The notes below the pieces were generated by a model. That model was given only the letters and a program-made list of their open reading frames with translations, was not told the DNA's origin and did no database searches. Shown here piece after piece: positions 22,080 to 32,222 of a stretch of 64,000 nucleotides of DNA (positions are counted from its first letter, which is position 1; each line of letters starts with the position of its first letter). This DNA comes from Papaver somniferum (Eukaryota; Streptophyta; Magnoliopsida; Ranunculales; Papaveraceae): assembly GCF_003573695.1 (NCBI RefSeq), contig NC_039358.1, positions 14,136,637 to 14,200,636 of the forward strand. Direction: 5' to 3'. Both the position numbers and the translations under genes were made by a program.

Positions 22080-22495
22080 AACTCTTCATATTATATCTCG
22101 GGGGTTTTAGTATAATTCAGAGTTGGGTGATTATACAAAAGTTTGCATATAATTCATGGTTGGCTATTAATTTAGATTTCCATTTTGCATTTTGGGGTTA
22201 AGTGCGCATTTTGCATTTTGTTGTGTTTGCTAAAGTTTTCTTCTTTGTTCTTACTACCACGAAGACGTTATAAGTTTATAGATATGCAGTCTGTTAGAAT
22301 TTTCTATAGATAGGTGTTGGAAGTGCTCACTTTTTACTGATCTTTTGTATATATGGTCAACTAGAATATTACTATAAACCTACCTTGCAAGTGCACACCG
22401 ATCGAGAACTTTTTCGCAGTATTAGTAACAACAAAATTATCACGCCGAGGTATGATAACACATCATGGGCGTTATTGAATACCATAAAAAAACAG
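22080..22495. other. AT-rich intergenic DNA
   Basis: No gene or repeat recognised; includes a CATTTTGCATTTTG-type short repeat near 22180-22220. Confidence 0.4.
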
Positions 22496-22505
22496 ATGAT
22501 AAAGC

Positions 22506-22757
22506 TTTTTTTATTATTATTATTATTTTTGATACGAAATAGTTAGCACACTTCTCTGAGCAGACCTAACAAACTGAATTAGCCCACTGTTAATCCAACC
22601 ATCATGCCACAATAATATCCAATCTCAGCTCTATTCATTGAGGAAATTGGTGAAAATGTGATCCAACCTTCCCTCATGAGGATCGATCCCCACCTCCTCC
22701 CCGCCCGTGCTATGGACAAAAGGGGGTGTCTTAACTGTACTAGACAGTTGTTGGCAA
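22506..22757 (-). mobile_element. tRNA-derived SINE with a perfect target-site duplication
   Basis: A 252-bp insertion flanked by the exact 10-bp repeat ATGATAAAGC at 22496-22505 and 22758-22767. On the minus strand it starts near TTGCCAACAAC. It has a box A-like TAGTACAGTTAAGAC and a box B-like GGGATCGATCC, and ends in a simple AATAATAATAAT plus A tail (22506-22530 on the + strand). Tail, promoter boxes, length and duplication together are diagnostic of a SINE mobilised by LINE machinery. Confidence 0.8.
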
Positions 22758-24070
22758 ATGATAAAGCATATGCAAAGTGTTTTTGTTTTTTCTGAGGAAG
22801 AATATTGCATATAAGGTTGCGAGGATCTTTATGGATATCAAGACATTTCTAAATGACGCATAATTATGTAAGTAGAACAATATACGGTCAGTACGTATAA
22901 GAGTTATTGGTAATATTATTACTGCTCCTTAATGTTGCTTAGAGGCGACTGGTCAGGCGAAACTGTCTAAGTCAATTTCAAAATTTCTCGATCTTCTTCT
23001 TTGATTTTACTATCAAATCTTCTTCTTCTTACTCCCTAATCTTTGTAAATCGGATTCCTTTATCTTATTATAATCTCAATGATCCATCTATCATGATATC
23101 TCCGTCAATTCTGATTTTTGTTTTTCAAAACCCTAGTTCTGTTTGGTCTAGTCACATCAATTTTATATATCATCTTTACTTCCTTTCTAATTTTCGATTT
23201 TCTAATGTTTAACTTGGTTTACTGAATTCGTTTTATTGTCTCTTTAATTTTTTAATCTTCTTTCTTTATTACCTAATTTTTATTTGTTTTTCTGATTAGG
23301 TCATGGGCCGAGAAAGGCGGCAACATAGGGTTCTGGTTTCCCATCATCATGAGATACAACACAGGATTATATGAATTCAAGGGTTTGTAGAGGTTTCTTT
23401 TGGGTTTGGTTTTATTGATTTTTTCAAGCTACTTTGGTATTTGATTGAGATTGCTCTGAAGATTGTTTTGGAATATGCTACTCTAGCATGTTGAGATCCT
23501 ACTTCAAGTAGGGATTTGTCAAGTTAATCAAAATACTTTACTGGTATTCTTTTTATGGTTTTTTTACTTATAAGCAAACTAGATTCATAATTACCTACTT
23601 AACTAGGTTAATAGGTTCTTACTGATACAAGTATGGTGGGAAGAATTCTAAGGATCTGGTATTGGAAATTGCTTAACCTAGTTTTTCTATTTTCAAAAGT
23701 GCAAGCTTAAGTTTATTTAAAATTTTAGAGGAACTTAGTATTTGAATTTTTAATACATTCCAGATTATCTTGTTGGCTCTGTTTATTTAAGTGCTTCATT
23801 TTTCAGAATTATTGTAACACTTGGCAAGCTTAATCATTTCAAAGGCTGGGTTTGTGTGTCTACTGAAGATTTATTGTCTCTGATTGTGTAAGATTTGGGG
23901 TTTTTGATATATGTGTGCAGCTTTAGTTGAGAAACCTAAGAGTTTTGAGCTGCAAATTACTCTATTATATCATTTTTTTCATTCCTATTTATAGTATTAT
24001 CCTCATTTTGTTTCTTTTAGTTCTTCATTTTAGACTGCTTGTTTTAGATTGCTTTTCTCTTTCTTTCTGA

Positions 24071-25581
24071 GTGAATATGGTTGTGCCTGAAGATAATGTG
24101 AGGGTTGTTGACCTTGATGAGGATGTAAAAGAATTTTCATTTAGGTTGGAAGGAATGATGTGTGACCAGTATCGTAATTATCACAAAACCTCAGTTAAGC
24201 ATCACTTGAATAGGGTTTGGACCATAAACTCTGTAGATTTTAAACTAGCTAACCCTTAAATTCAAGGGGTGGATGGGGTTCTCAATATTTTTGCTGTTAT
24301 GTTTAAGAAAAATTCTGATATTGACTTAGCTATGGTTGTTAGGCCAACTTTGTTGTTTGGGAAATTGTTTGTTGTCCAGCTTTTGGGGGAAATATAGTCA
24401 GTGTTTGATTTGGTTTGGGATAAAACTTTAATGTGTCACAAGTCACTACCCCTAACTCTTTAATCAACAAGGGTAAAGCTAGGGAGATTATTGAGCATTT
24501 TGGTAAGATTGAAGCTGTTGATACCCCCTTGGGAAACTTCTATGAAGCTAAAGTTATGGTGCCAATGAAGACTCATATTGCTAATAAAGTAGTTTTTAAT
24601 ACCTCTAAAAAAACTTATACCATGTCTTCTTTCTACCCCAAACTGCGTTTTCATGCATGTAAAAAATGTTTTGTGATGTATCATGATGGAGTCAAGTGTA
24701 AATAAATTCAGTCTTGAATTTATGTGAAATCTCTTCCTGATCCTTTACCTAATGCTATTCATGTTGCACTTTCTAACGTGGTTAATAGTACTAATAAGGG
24801 AGAAAGTTCTGGTGTTGCTAAGATAATTGAAGCTTGTTCATCTGGGTTTTTTTGTGCTATTAAAGATTTAACTTCTCAACCCTTATCTTGTTCTTTCAGT
24901 CTCCAGGCAGCTGCAAATGTGAAAGGTTCATGTTCTTTTTCTCTCTCTGTATTATCATCTTTTTTGTATGCTTTTCCCTCTGTTGTTTCTTTAACTATAA
25001 AGGAACCTAGTTCATCTTCTGTTAATGACTCTTCTCAATCTTCTTCTTGCCCTGTGCATTTATCTCCTGAATTTTCAAACACTTCTGAACATTCTTTCTC
25101 TTTTGACCCATCCTTCTTAACTCATGATAAAAAGGGTAAAAGATCTAGGACAAGCTTTGAATCCATTTATGAAGGATCTAGTTCTAGCTATACTTCCTCC
25201 TTTATGATCCCTACTCCTAATTGGGCTCATATGGTCTCTTTACCTCCATTCTCTCCTCCTGTTAGGTTATCTTTCAACGTGGGTAAAAGTGGTTTACCTA
25301 TTTCTGAAAATGTGGAGTTGAATGTTTACTGGTCAGCCTCATGTACTACTATTTCTCAAACCATGTTTTCAAGCTTTGGGGTCATGGTTAACTCATCCAC
25401 TGAGCTTAACTACTCTTCAGACATTTTGTTCAGTCAATCTTCAGAGATGTCAGATTTGAGTGCTCAAGGTTTAGAAAGTTGTCTTGATAAGGAAATTATT
25501 TATGAAGCCACTCCAATTGTTGTTCTTCCTCCTAAACCTCTTATTACTGAAGAAGATTTCGAAAATGAAGCAAACTCATGA
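24071..25581 (+). pseudogene. LINE ORF1 (nucleic-acid-binding, DUF4283/CCHC type), inactivated
   Basis: The N-terminal part (24071-24259 and following) resembles the DUF4283 region of plant L1 ORF1 proteins. After a stop and a frameshift, 24433-24705 carries a CX2CX4HX4C zinc knuckle (HACKKCFVMYHDGVKC, about 24650-24702). The same frame then continues, after stop codons at 24703 and 24715, into a serine-rich tail ending at 25581. The protein would coat LINE RNA. A short spacer separates it from ORF2, whose ATG is at 25754. Confidence 0.8.
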
Positions 25582-25753
25582 TGATGGAACCTATGGACTC
25601 TATGGATGCGGAGCCAACCTCGGCCCATTACCTTATAAGTTTTTCTTGCTGATCTTGTTTTTTTTGTTTGCCATATTTTTGTTTTACTTAGCTCTTTTTT
25701 CTTCTCTAGTATTTTGTTTAAACCTTGTTGTTCATAGTAATTTTTTAGCAACA

Positions 25754-28700
25754 TGAAGTTTATATGTTGGAATATGAATGGTGTTGTTCGGATAAAAAAT
25801 GGCTTCACCTTTTGAATATTTATCATAAATTTAAACCAAATGTTATTTGTCTCTTAGAAACTATGGTTGATTCTGACACAGTTAGCCAGTATAGCCATCA
25901 TCTCCCTTATGACTCTTGGTATATAATCCTTGATGTTGGTAAATCAGGTGGACTAGCTCTAGGTTACTTTGCAAATTCAACTATTGAAGTGGTTGGTAGT
26001 GCTTTTAACATGATACACATTGTTTGTGACATTACTCTGATTACTAAAAACTGCATTGTGTCCTTCATTTATGGTTCTTTGAATACTCTGGGAATGAGAA
26101 ATCAATGGAATTATTTGCATCATTTTAATGAAGATGGTAATAAACTTTGGGTGTTATTGGGTGACTTTAATTTTATTTTACATGATTCTGAACAACAAGG
26201 TGGTATTCCAGAAAATTCTTTTCCTCCGGATTTTGTTAGAAATAGTCTAACTCAGCTAAATATGAATGAAATCTTTGCTTTTGGTAACCCATTTATGTGG
26301 TGTAATAGAAGGTTTAAGAATCCTGCTGATTTGATTTTTGAAAAACTAGATAGGGGTTTTATGAGTGATAAATGGGTCTCGGTTCTTCCTCAAACTAGGG
26401 TTACTAATCTAGGTAGAATTTATTCAGATCATAGTCCGATTTTATTAAAATGCTTTCATCATGAAAAAGGTATTTTTATCCCTTACAAGTTTTGCAAATG
26501 TTGGCAGCTAAATCCCGAATTTAAGAGTGTTCTTATAAATTCTTGGGATAAAAGAGTTAGTGGTTCTCCAAGTTTTGTTGTTGCTAGTAATCTTAAGAAT
26601 CTTAAGCAAGACCTCAGCAAATGGAACTTGAATTCTTTTGTCCACATTAAAACAACTATAACTTAGTTAAACTCAGAAATTGAGAAGCTCCAGTTATTAC
26701 CTTACTCTCCTTCTATAGGTTCTTATATTTTAAGTTATTCCAGGCAGCTTCACTATTGGTATGAGATTGAAAACACTTTTTTTTTTTAAAAAATCCATAA
26801 TTGATTACTTTAATCATTATGACAGAAAACACAAATTTCTTTCACAATTATGTGAAGTTAAGGAATATGTATAATACTATTCATACCTTGAGGGACAGTC
26901 AAGGTAATTGGTTAGAAGATACAGAGTAAGTCGTGTTGCTTCTTTCTAACCATTTTAAAAGCATATTCACCTCAAGTATGCCTAATGTCAGTCAAGGTAA
27001 TTGGTTAGAAGATAGAGAGCAAGTCGTGTTGCTTTTGTCTAACCATTTTAAAAGAATATTCACTTCAAGTATGCCTAATGCTGCTGATATTGATATGGTT
27101 ATTAAAGACGTTCAACCTATTATTACTGATGAGATGAATGTTCAGTTAGTGGAAATTCCTACTATCGAATAAATTCACTCCAGTGTTAACAATAGGGCTC
27201 CTTGGAAATCATCGGGGCCTGATGGTTTTCCAGGAGGGTTTTTTAGAGATAACTGGGAGGAGGTTTCAGCTGAGGTCATTAATCACGTTCAATCTTTCTT
27301 CCGTAATAAGTATCTCCTTAAACAATTCAACCACTCTTTTATTGCTCTTATTCCTAAGGTAAGTAGCACATCTTCTCCTTGTGACTTTAGACCTATTAGT
27401 TTAACTAATACGATCTATTAAATCATTTCTAATATTTTAACAAATCGTGTAAAGCCTTTACTTGATTATCTGATTTCTCGTTTCAGTCAGCTTTTATTGT
27501 CAATATGCAAATTCAAGATAACATAATTATAAGTCATGAAATTTTATACTCTTTTAAAACAAGGAAGAAGAAGAATAATTATAAAAATGGTCATATGGAA
27601 ATTAAACTAGATATCTCAAAAGCTTTTGATAGACTAGAAGGACCTTTTATAATCATTGTTTTTAAAAAACTTGGTTTTTCTGAAGTTTGGTGCCAACTAA
27701 CTTATCAATGTATTAGTACAACTTCTAATTCTGTTTTAGTTAATGGGTCACCGGGAGATATATTTTTCCCGACTAGAGGCATTAGGCAGGGAGATTGTCT
27801 ATCTCCCTACATTTTTATCGTATGTATTGAAACTTTGTTCCAACTTTTGTTAAAAGGTGAAGAAGATAATTTAATTTAAGATTTTAAACTTAGGAAAAAC
27901 ATCCCGTCTATCTCTCAATTATTTTTCGTTGATAATTGCATGCTTTTTGCAAAAGCTTCTTTATATTATGCTATAAACCTTATGAAGGTTATCAATAACT
28001 TTGTAAACGCGTCTGGTCAAGCTATAAATTTTGAGAAATCTGGTTTCTTTAGTAGTGCTAAAATGCATCATAAGCATGTGAAAATGTTGTCTAGGACATG
28101 GGGGATTAAATTTCTGAGTAGGAGTGAAAAGTATCTGGGCACCCCATTGTTTGTTCAAAGAGATAACACTAAGGCTTTTCAATTCCTTATTGATAAATTA
28201 TATGCAAGATTGATTAATTGTAAGAGAACAAACCTTAATGTGGCTGGGAGAACAATTGTCACTAAACATGTCCTTTCTAGTCTTGTTGTGTATCATATGT
28301 CTTGTTTTCCTTTCCCTAAAAAAATTACTTCTCAAATTAACTATATTCAGAGAACTTTTTGGTGGTCTAAAAGAAACCCAAGAAGGGCAGTGTATTGTCG
28401 TTCTTGGACTGATATTGGAATATCAAAAGCATGTGGTGGTCTTGGTATTAGAAATTCCTACGCCATTAACATAGTCTTCGTATCTAAACTGGGTTGGAGA
28501 ATTTGTAAAAATCCCGACCAATTGGTTTCTAAGTTTTTAAAAAGATAAGTATTATCCTGATCAAAATCTGTTGTTAGAGATAGATAAGTTTGCAGATACT
28601 TCCTCTTGAATTTGGAAGGGTATAGTTAAAAGTCTGGTCTTCTTAAAAGATAATATTGTGAGTAAAATTAATGATGGTAACTCTACAAAAATTTGGTCTT

Positions 28701-29962
28701 CTAACCGGGTACCATTGTGCAACTCTCTCCCGATTTCGGTTAATTCTAACTATAATGATTTTATTTTTGTGAGTGAGCTGATAGATTCTCAGAACAATAA
28801 TTGGAATGTTGGCCTTATTTACAGTTTGTTTTCCCCTGATGTTGTTAAAGAAATTAGGTCTTTAAGTTTAAATACAAAGGAAAAAGATAGCATTAAATGG
28901 TTACACACTAAAAATGGTGACTTCACTATTTAAACTGCTTACAAAGTTTATATGAATGACACAAGCTCTACTGATGAATATTTTTTCTGGAAAAAGGTCT
29001 GGTCTATTGATTGCCTGCCTAAGATTAAATATTTCATGTGGAAACTTTTTGCTCAGGTGCTTTCGGTAAACTCTTTACTTAAAGTTTATAATCCTTCTGT
29101 TGATGATTGTTGTCCTCTTTGCAAAAATGGGGAAGAATCTCTTACGCATTTGTTTTTCATCTGCCCTATTTCGTCTCTTATTTGGTTTGTGTTGTCCCTC
29201 CAACATTTGGTGAGTCTAGATTTTGATTGGATTGAAGACACTTTTCTGTTGTGGTTTTACAGAGCCCTGGGTAGTTTCCATTATCCCGTGAACTGGCCAA
29301 GCATTGGTGCTATTATTATGTGGAGTGTATGGAAATTATGATGTGATGTGGTTTTCAAGGGCACTAAAATAAATCTTGATAGAGTAATAGTGGATATCAA
29401 AAGGCAGTTTAAGAATTATATTGCTCCTCCTCAGATTAAGAAGCATATTAGAGTGGATGTTAAAACACCCTCTCAGTATGTTGATAATATTATGCTCATT
29501 GATGGTTCTTTCAAGGATTTTAATATGGATGTTTGTATTATTCTCAATGAAAATGCAGGTAGAGTAAAAAGATCGAGAGTGGACTTTGGGCTGATTACAG
29601 ATGCAGTGACTGCTGAAGCGACTGCTCTAATTTTGGCCATCTCCTGGAAAAAGGAGATGAATCTTCCTAAAATCCTGTTTGTCAGTAATTGTCCACAACT
29701 GGTGGATTTTGTTAATGAACGCAAAGGTGATGTATAATGGAGAAGCAAAGATCTGTTGGATGATTGCCGGATTTCCTTTAATAGTTGTAATAGTTATAAA
29801 CTTGTTTATATTCAGTGTCTTAAAAACAAACTAGCTGACTGGCTTGCACGTCGGATTAGGAAATTCAGTTTGAAAGATATTTGGGCCTCTTTTCCTCCTT
29901 TTTTGGACTCTTTAATGAGGAAAGAGCCTCCAACTTCTGTTTGTAACTCTCTTTTAAGTTAA
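25754..29962 (+). pseudogene. LINE ORF2 (endonuclease-reverse transcriptase-RNase H), inactivated
   Basis: The AP-like endonuclease starts MKFICWNMNG at 25754, shifts frame in an A-run near 25796, and keeps CLLETM, LLGDFNF and SDHSPILL. After a stop at 26664 and decayed linker sequence, the RT follows: SGPDGFPGGFF (about 27210), LDISKAFDRL (27610), GIRQGDCLSP (27780) and the active-site box FVDNC (27925-27939). In that box the second catalytic Asp is Asn. A zf-RVT region (FMWKLFAQVLSVNS, CCPLCKNGEES, about 29035-29150) and an RNase H domain (29480-29870) end the ORF; the conserved SD of RNase H reads SN (codon 29687-29689). Several frameshifts and about ten stops are visible. There is a 93-bp in-frame duplication at 26896-27081. 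Confidence 0.88.
26896..27081 (+). repeat. 93-bp tandem duplication inside LINE ORF2
   Basis: CAGTCAAGGTAATTGG starts at 26896 and again at 26989, and the two 93-bp units differ at only a few sites. The length is exactly 31 codons, so the frame is kept. The duplicated segment lies between endonuclease and RT. Confidence 0.9.
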
Positions 29963-30009
29963 TTTGATTGTGTGTTTTTTAGAAAAAAAAAAAAGAAAAA
30001 ACAATATAC

Positions 30010-30433
30010 CTCCAAGAAAATTAACAAACATATTTCATGTTGTGCTGTGCAATTTATCGTTAACTGTTAGGTGTTGTAAGTTTTATATGAAATGAAAAAA
30101 AAATATATCTAATTTTTTTTGTTTGCCTATTTTTTTTTGGAATCCTGACTCCGTCACTCATGACGTTATTATTCAACCAACTCCAATTTAAAGGAGTTTG
30201 GAATCCTTGGACGTAATATAGAAAAAACCCACAATACAACAGGGTGAAAAAGTAGAAAACGAAAATCAGCCCCTTCATTTTCTTTTAATTATTTTTTAAA
30301 TTAATAATTAAAATAAGTGGCATAATCTTAGAGCAACCTTTACTGGATGAGAAGAACTAACGTACTTTTTATCATGCAATGTCTTCCATTTTGGAAAGGT
30401 TCCTTCTTCTTCAAATGCAAAGCTGCTGCTGCT
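30010..30433. other. Short AT-rich intergenic stretch, 3' side of the minus-strand gene
   Basis: No gene recognised. TTTATT and TTTTAATT motifs near 30270-30310 may provide polyadenylation signals for the minus-strand gene that ends at 30434. Confidence 0.4.
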
Positions 30434-31249
30434 TTACCGGCGTTTTCCTTGTCCGGATCTGGAACCGGCCTTTTTCTCGACCGTTCCTTCAGCAGATTCC
30501 TTTTCCAGAATTTGAACCTGACGTTTTAAATCGCTTATATACGACGCACAGGGGTGCCCATATTCCAACAGCTCAGATACTTTTTCTGATGTCTTTGTTG
30601 CTTTGTCCTCCAGCAGCGTGTACTGGTTAATTGTGGCTTCCCGATCATTGATTTGGAAATTGAGATCATCATCTTGGTATTTGGACATATCAGCTCCTAG
30701 CGTTCGGAGATTATCAAGTACCCTGCATATTGCTTCCTCGACACCCTCTAGGCGTTCCTCATCATTATGATAGTCGACGTCATCCTCACATTGTGATTTT
30801 TGCAGCATCCACTTCTTAAAATGCTCATCCTCTAGGAGGGGGGAGTCGGAAGATTTTAAAAAGACCGACATATCAGCTTTCATCTGGAATAGCTGTTTTT
30901 TTGCTCTCAAATCATGGTAAGCAGCATCCTGAAGAGTCAGCTGGTCTTTAATGTTGAGATCCTCCAGTATAGGCTCAAATTCTTTAAGGATTTCCATGTC
31001 CTTGGATGCATCAACAATGGATGAATAAAGGCGTAAAAGCAAATTGGCGCATGTATCTTTGTGAAATCTTAGAAGGGTGCTAATCTTTACTTCATCGGAG
31101 AAATTCGTCGGATCTCTAAGAATTTGCAACATAAGGTTCCTGTGGATATCGGAATGTTTATAGTCTTCCGGGCGACGTCCACCCTCCAAATAATCCATCT
31201 TCATCCTGAGAGCTCTCTGGTTCATCGTTTCCATTTCTTTTTTCTCCAA
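30434..31249 (-). CDS. Hypothetical single-exon protein, 271 aa, coiled-coil-rich
   Basis: An intact 271-residue ORF from the first ATG at 31249. The protein is charged and helical throughout. An N-terminal acidic/basic region (YLEGGRRPEDYKHSDIHRN) is followed by a Leu-rich helical core (about residues 55-135) and a C-terminal heptad-like segment (about 200-255), ending in a short basic tail (SRSGQGKRR). There is no signal peptide, no transmembrane segment and no motif I can assign to a family. Long open frame, good codon variety and no nested transposon relics around it suggest a real gene. A minus-strand TATATA at about 31393-31400 lies about 145 bp upstream of the ATG. It could also be a captured gene or transposon-associated ORF. 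Confidence 0.65.
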   Translation of the reverse strand: MEKKEMETMNQRALRMKMDYLEGGRRPEDYKHSDIHRNLMLQILRDPTNFSDEVKISTLLRFHKDTCANLLLRLYSSIVDASKDMEILKEFEPILEDLNIKDQLTLQDAAYHDLRAKKQLFQMKADMSVFLKSSDSPLLEDEHFKKWMLQKSQCEDDVDYHNDEERLEGVEEAICRVLDNLRTLGADMSKYQDDDLNFQINDREATINQYTLLEDKATKTSEKVSELLEYGHPCASYISDLKRQVQILEKESAEGTVEKKAGSRSGQGKRR

Positions 31250-31392
31250 ACGAATTAGGGTAAGGGCTTCGTTATCGCGAGGTTGAGCCCCTTCATAGAC
31301 CTAGGATTTTTTTTACTTTAGGATTTTTTTTTTTTTTTTACTTTAGAAAAGATGGATGAGTTGGACAATAATATACACCAGCAGCCCAGCAG

Positions 31393-31400
31393 GGTATATA
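31393..31400 (-). promoter_or_regulatory. Candidate TATA box for the 271-aa gene
   Basis: The minus strand reads GATATATACCC about 145 bp upstream of the ATG at 31249. The transcript would carry a leader of roughly 110 nt, reasonable for a plant gene. Only sequence appearance supports this. Confidence 0.35.
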
Positions 31401-32160
31401 TCAATAAAAATATTAGACGCTTGCTGGGGTTGCCCTTCAATTCAAAGTCTCCTCTGAGGTAAGCAACATCCATCCATTCCCTCATCTCCTCACCTTCCCT
31501 TTTCTTTTCCAGCTAATCCAACCAATACTGCCTGCTTCTCTCTTTTTTCTTGCACAACATATGTGGTGTAGTTCCATACCAGCAGAAAAACCACAATCCT
31601 AATTCTTGTGCCCCTGCGCCATAAAGGGTTATCATTATTATTATAAAACTTCTAATGAATTTTTGAATTATGCTATAAGAAAAGTATGAGTATAAATGAA
31701 GATCTAAATCAATAATTTAAAAGTTATGGAAAGATCTAGTTTGCTCTTGAGGAGAACCGCTAGAAGTGCACTCCAGTAAAAAGAATTTGGCCAAGCCATC
31801 ATGATATCCATGATTTCCTGGATTCAATATAAATGATTAACTTTTTCATTTTTCACGGATTATTTCAAGAAAATATGATGAATTTTATTGCATAAACTGT
31901 CAAAATCCATGCAAAAAAACAAAGAACATTGATTCCAAATTGTTATTTAGTGGTATGTGGTGTAAGACTATAATTCATTCTTCACCATCAGGTTTTCTGA
32001 TTAGACCCACCACTTCCAATATCTCGAATCATATATCCTTCTTCATCATCATCACTCTCCTTCCTGTCTAAACAAAGAAACAATAATCAAAAAAGAAAAA
32101 GTTAAAAAACCAAAAAAATCACTTTCTCCAAAAAGCACTTTTTAAATTTCTCATTCACCT
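31401..32160. other. Intergenic region between divergent genes
   Basis: Separates the minus-strand 271-aa gene from the plus-strand gene at 32223, so it may act as a divergent promoter region. No ORF or repeat recognised apart from short T-runs near 31316-31340. Confidence 0.4.
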
Positions 32161-32161
32161 G

Positions 32162-32169
32162 TCTATATA
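32162..32169 (+). promoter_or_regulatory. Candidate TATA box
   Basis: CTATATAC lies about 55-60 bp before the ATG at 32223, allowing a short leader of about 25-30 nt. Confidence 0.4.
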
Positions 32170-32222
32170 CTACAAGCTGCTGCTTACTGCTACTGCACAA
32201 AGAAATTTGAAAAAAAACAAAA

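Larger units (their letters stand above)
22886..29999 (+). mobile_element. Full-length but dead L1-type LINE
   Basis: In order: a 5' UTR (22886-24070), ORF1 relic, ORF2 relic (endonuclease, reverse transcriptase, zf-RVT, RNase H), a short 3' UTR and an A-rich tail (29982-30000). The 10-bp sequence AACAATATAC occurs at 22876-22885 and again at 30000-30009 directly after the tail, a plausible target-site duplication that would make the copy full length. Numerous stops and frameshifts and two altered catalytic residues show it is inactive. Confidence 0.85.

Noticed and set aside
30347..30630. Plus-strand frames opposite the 271-aa gene
   Set aside because: Shorter antisense shadows of the better-supported minus-strand ORF.
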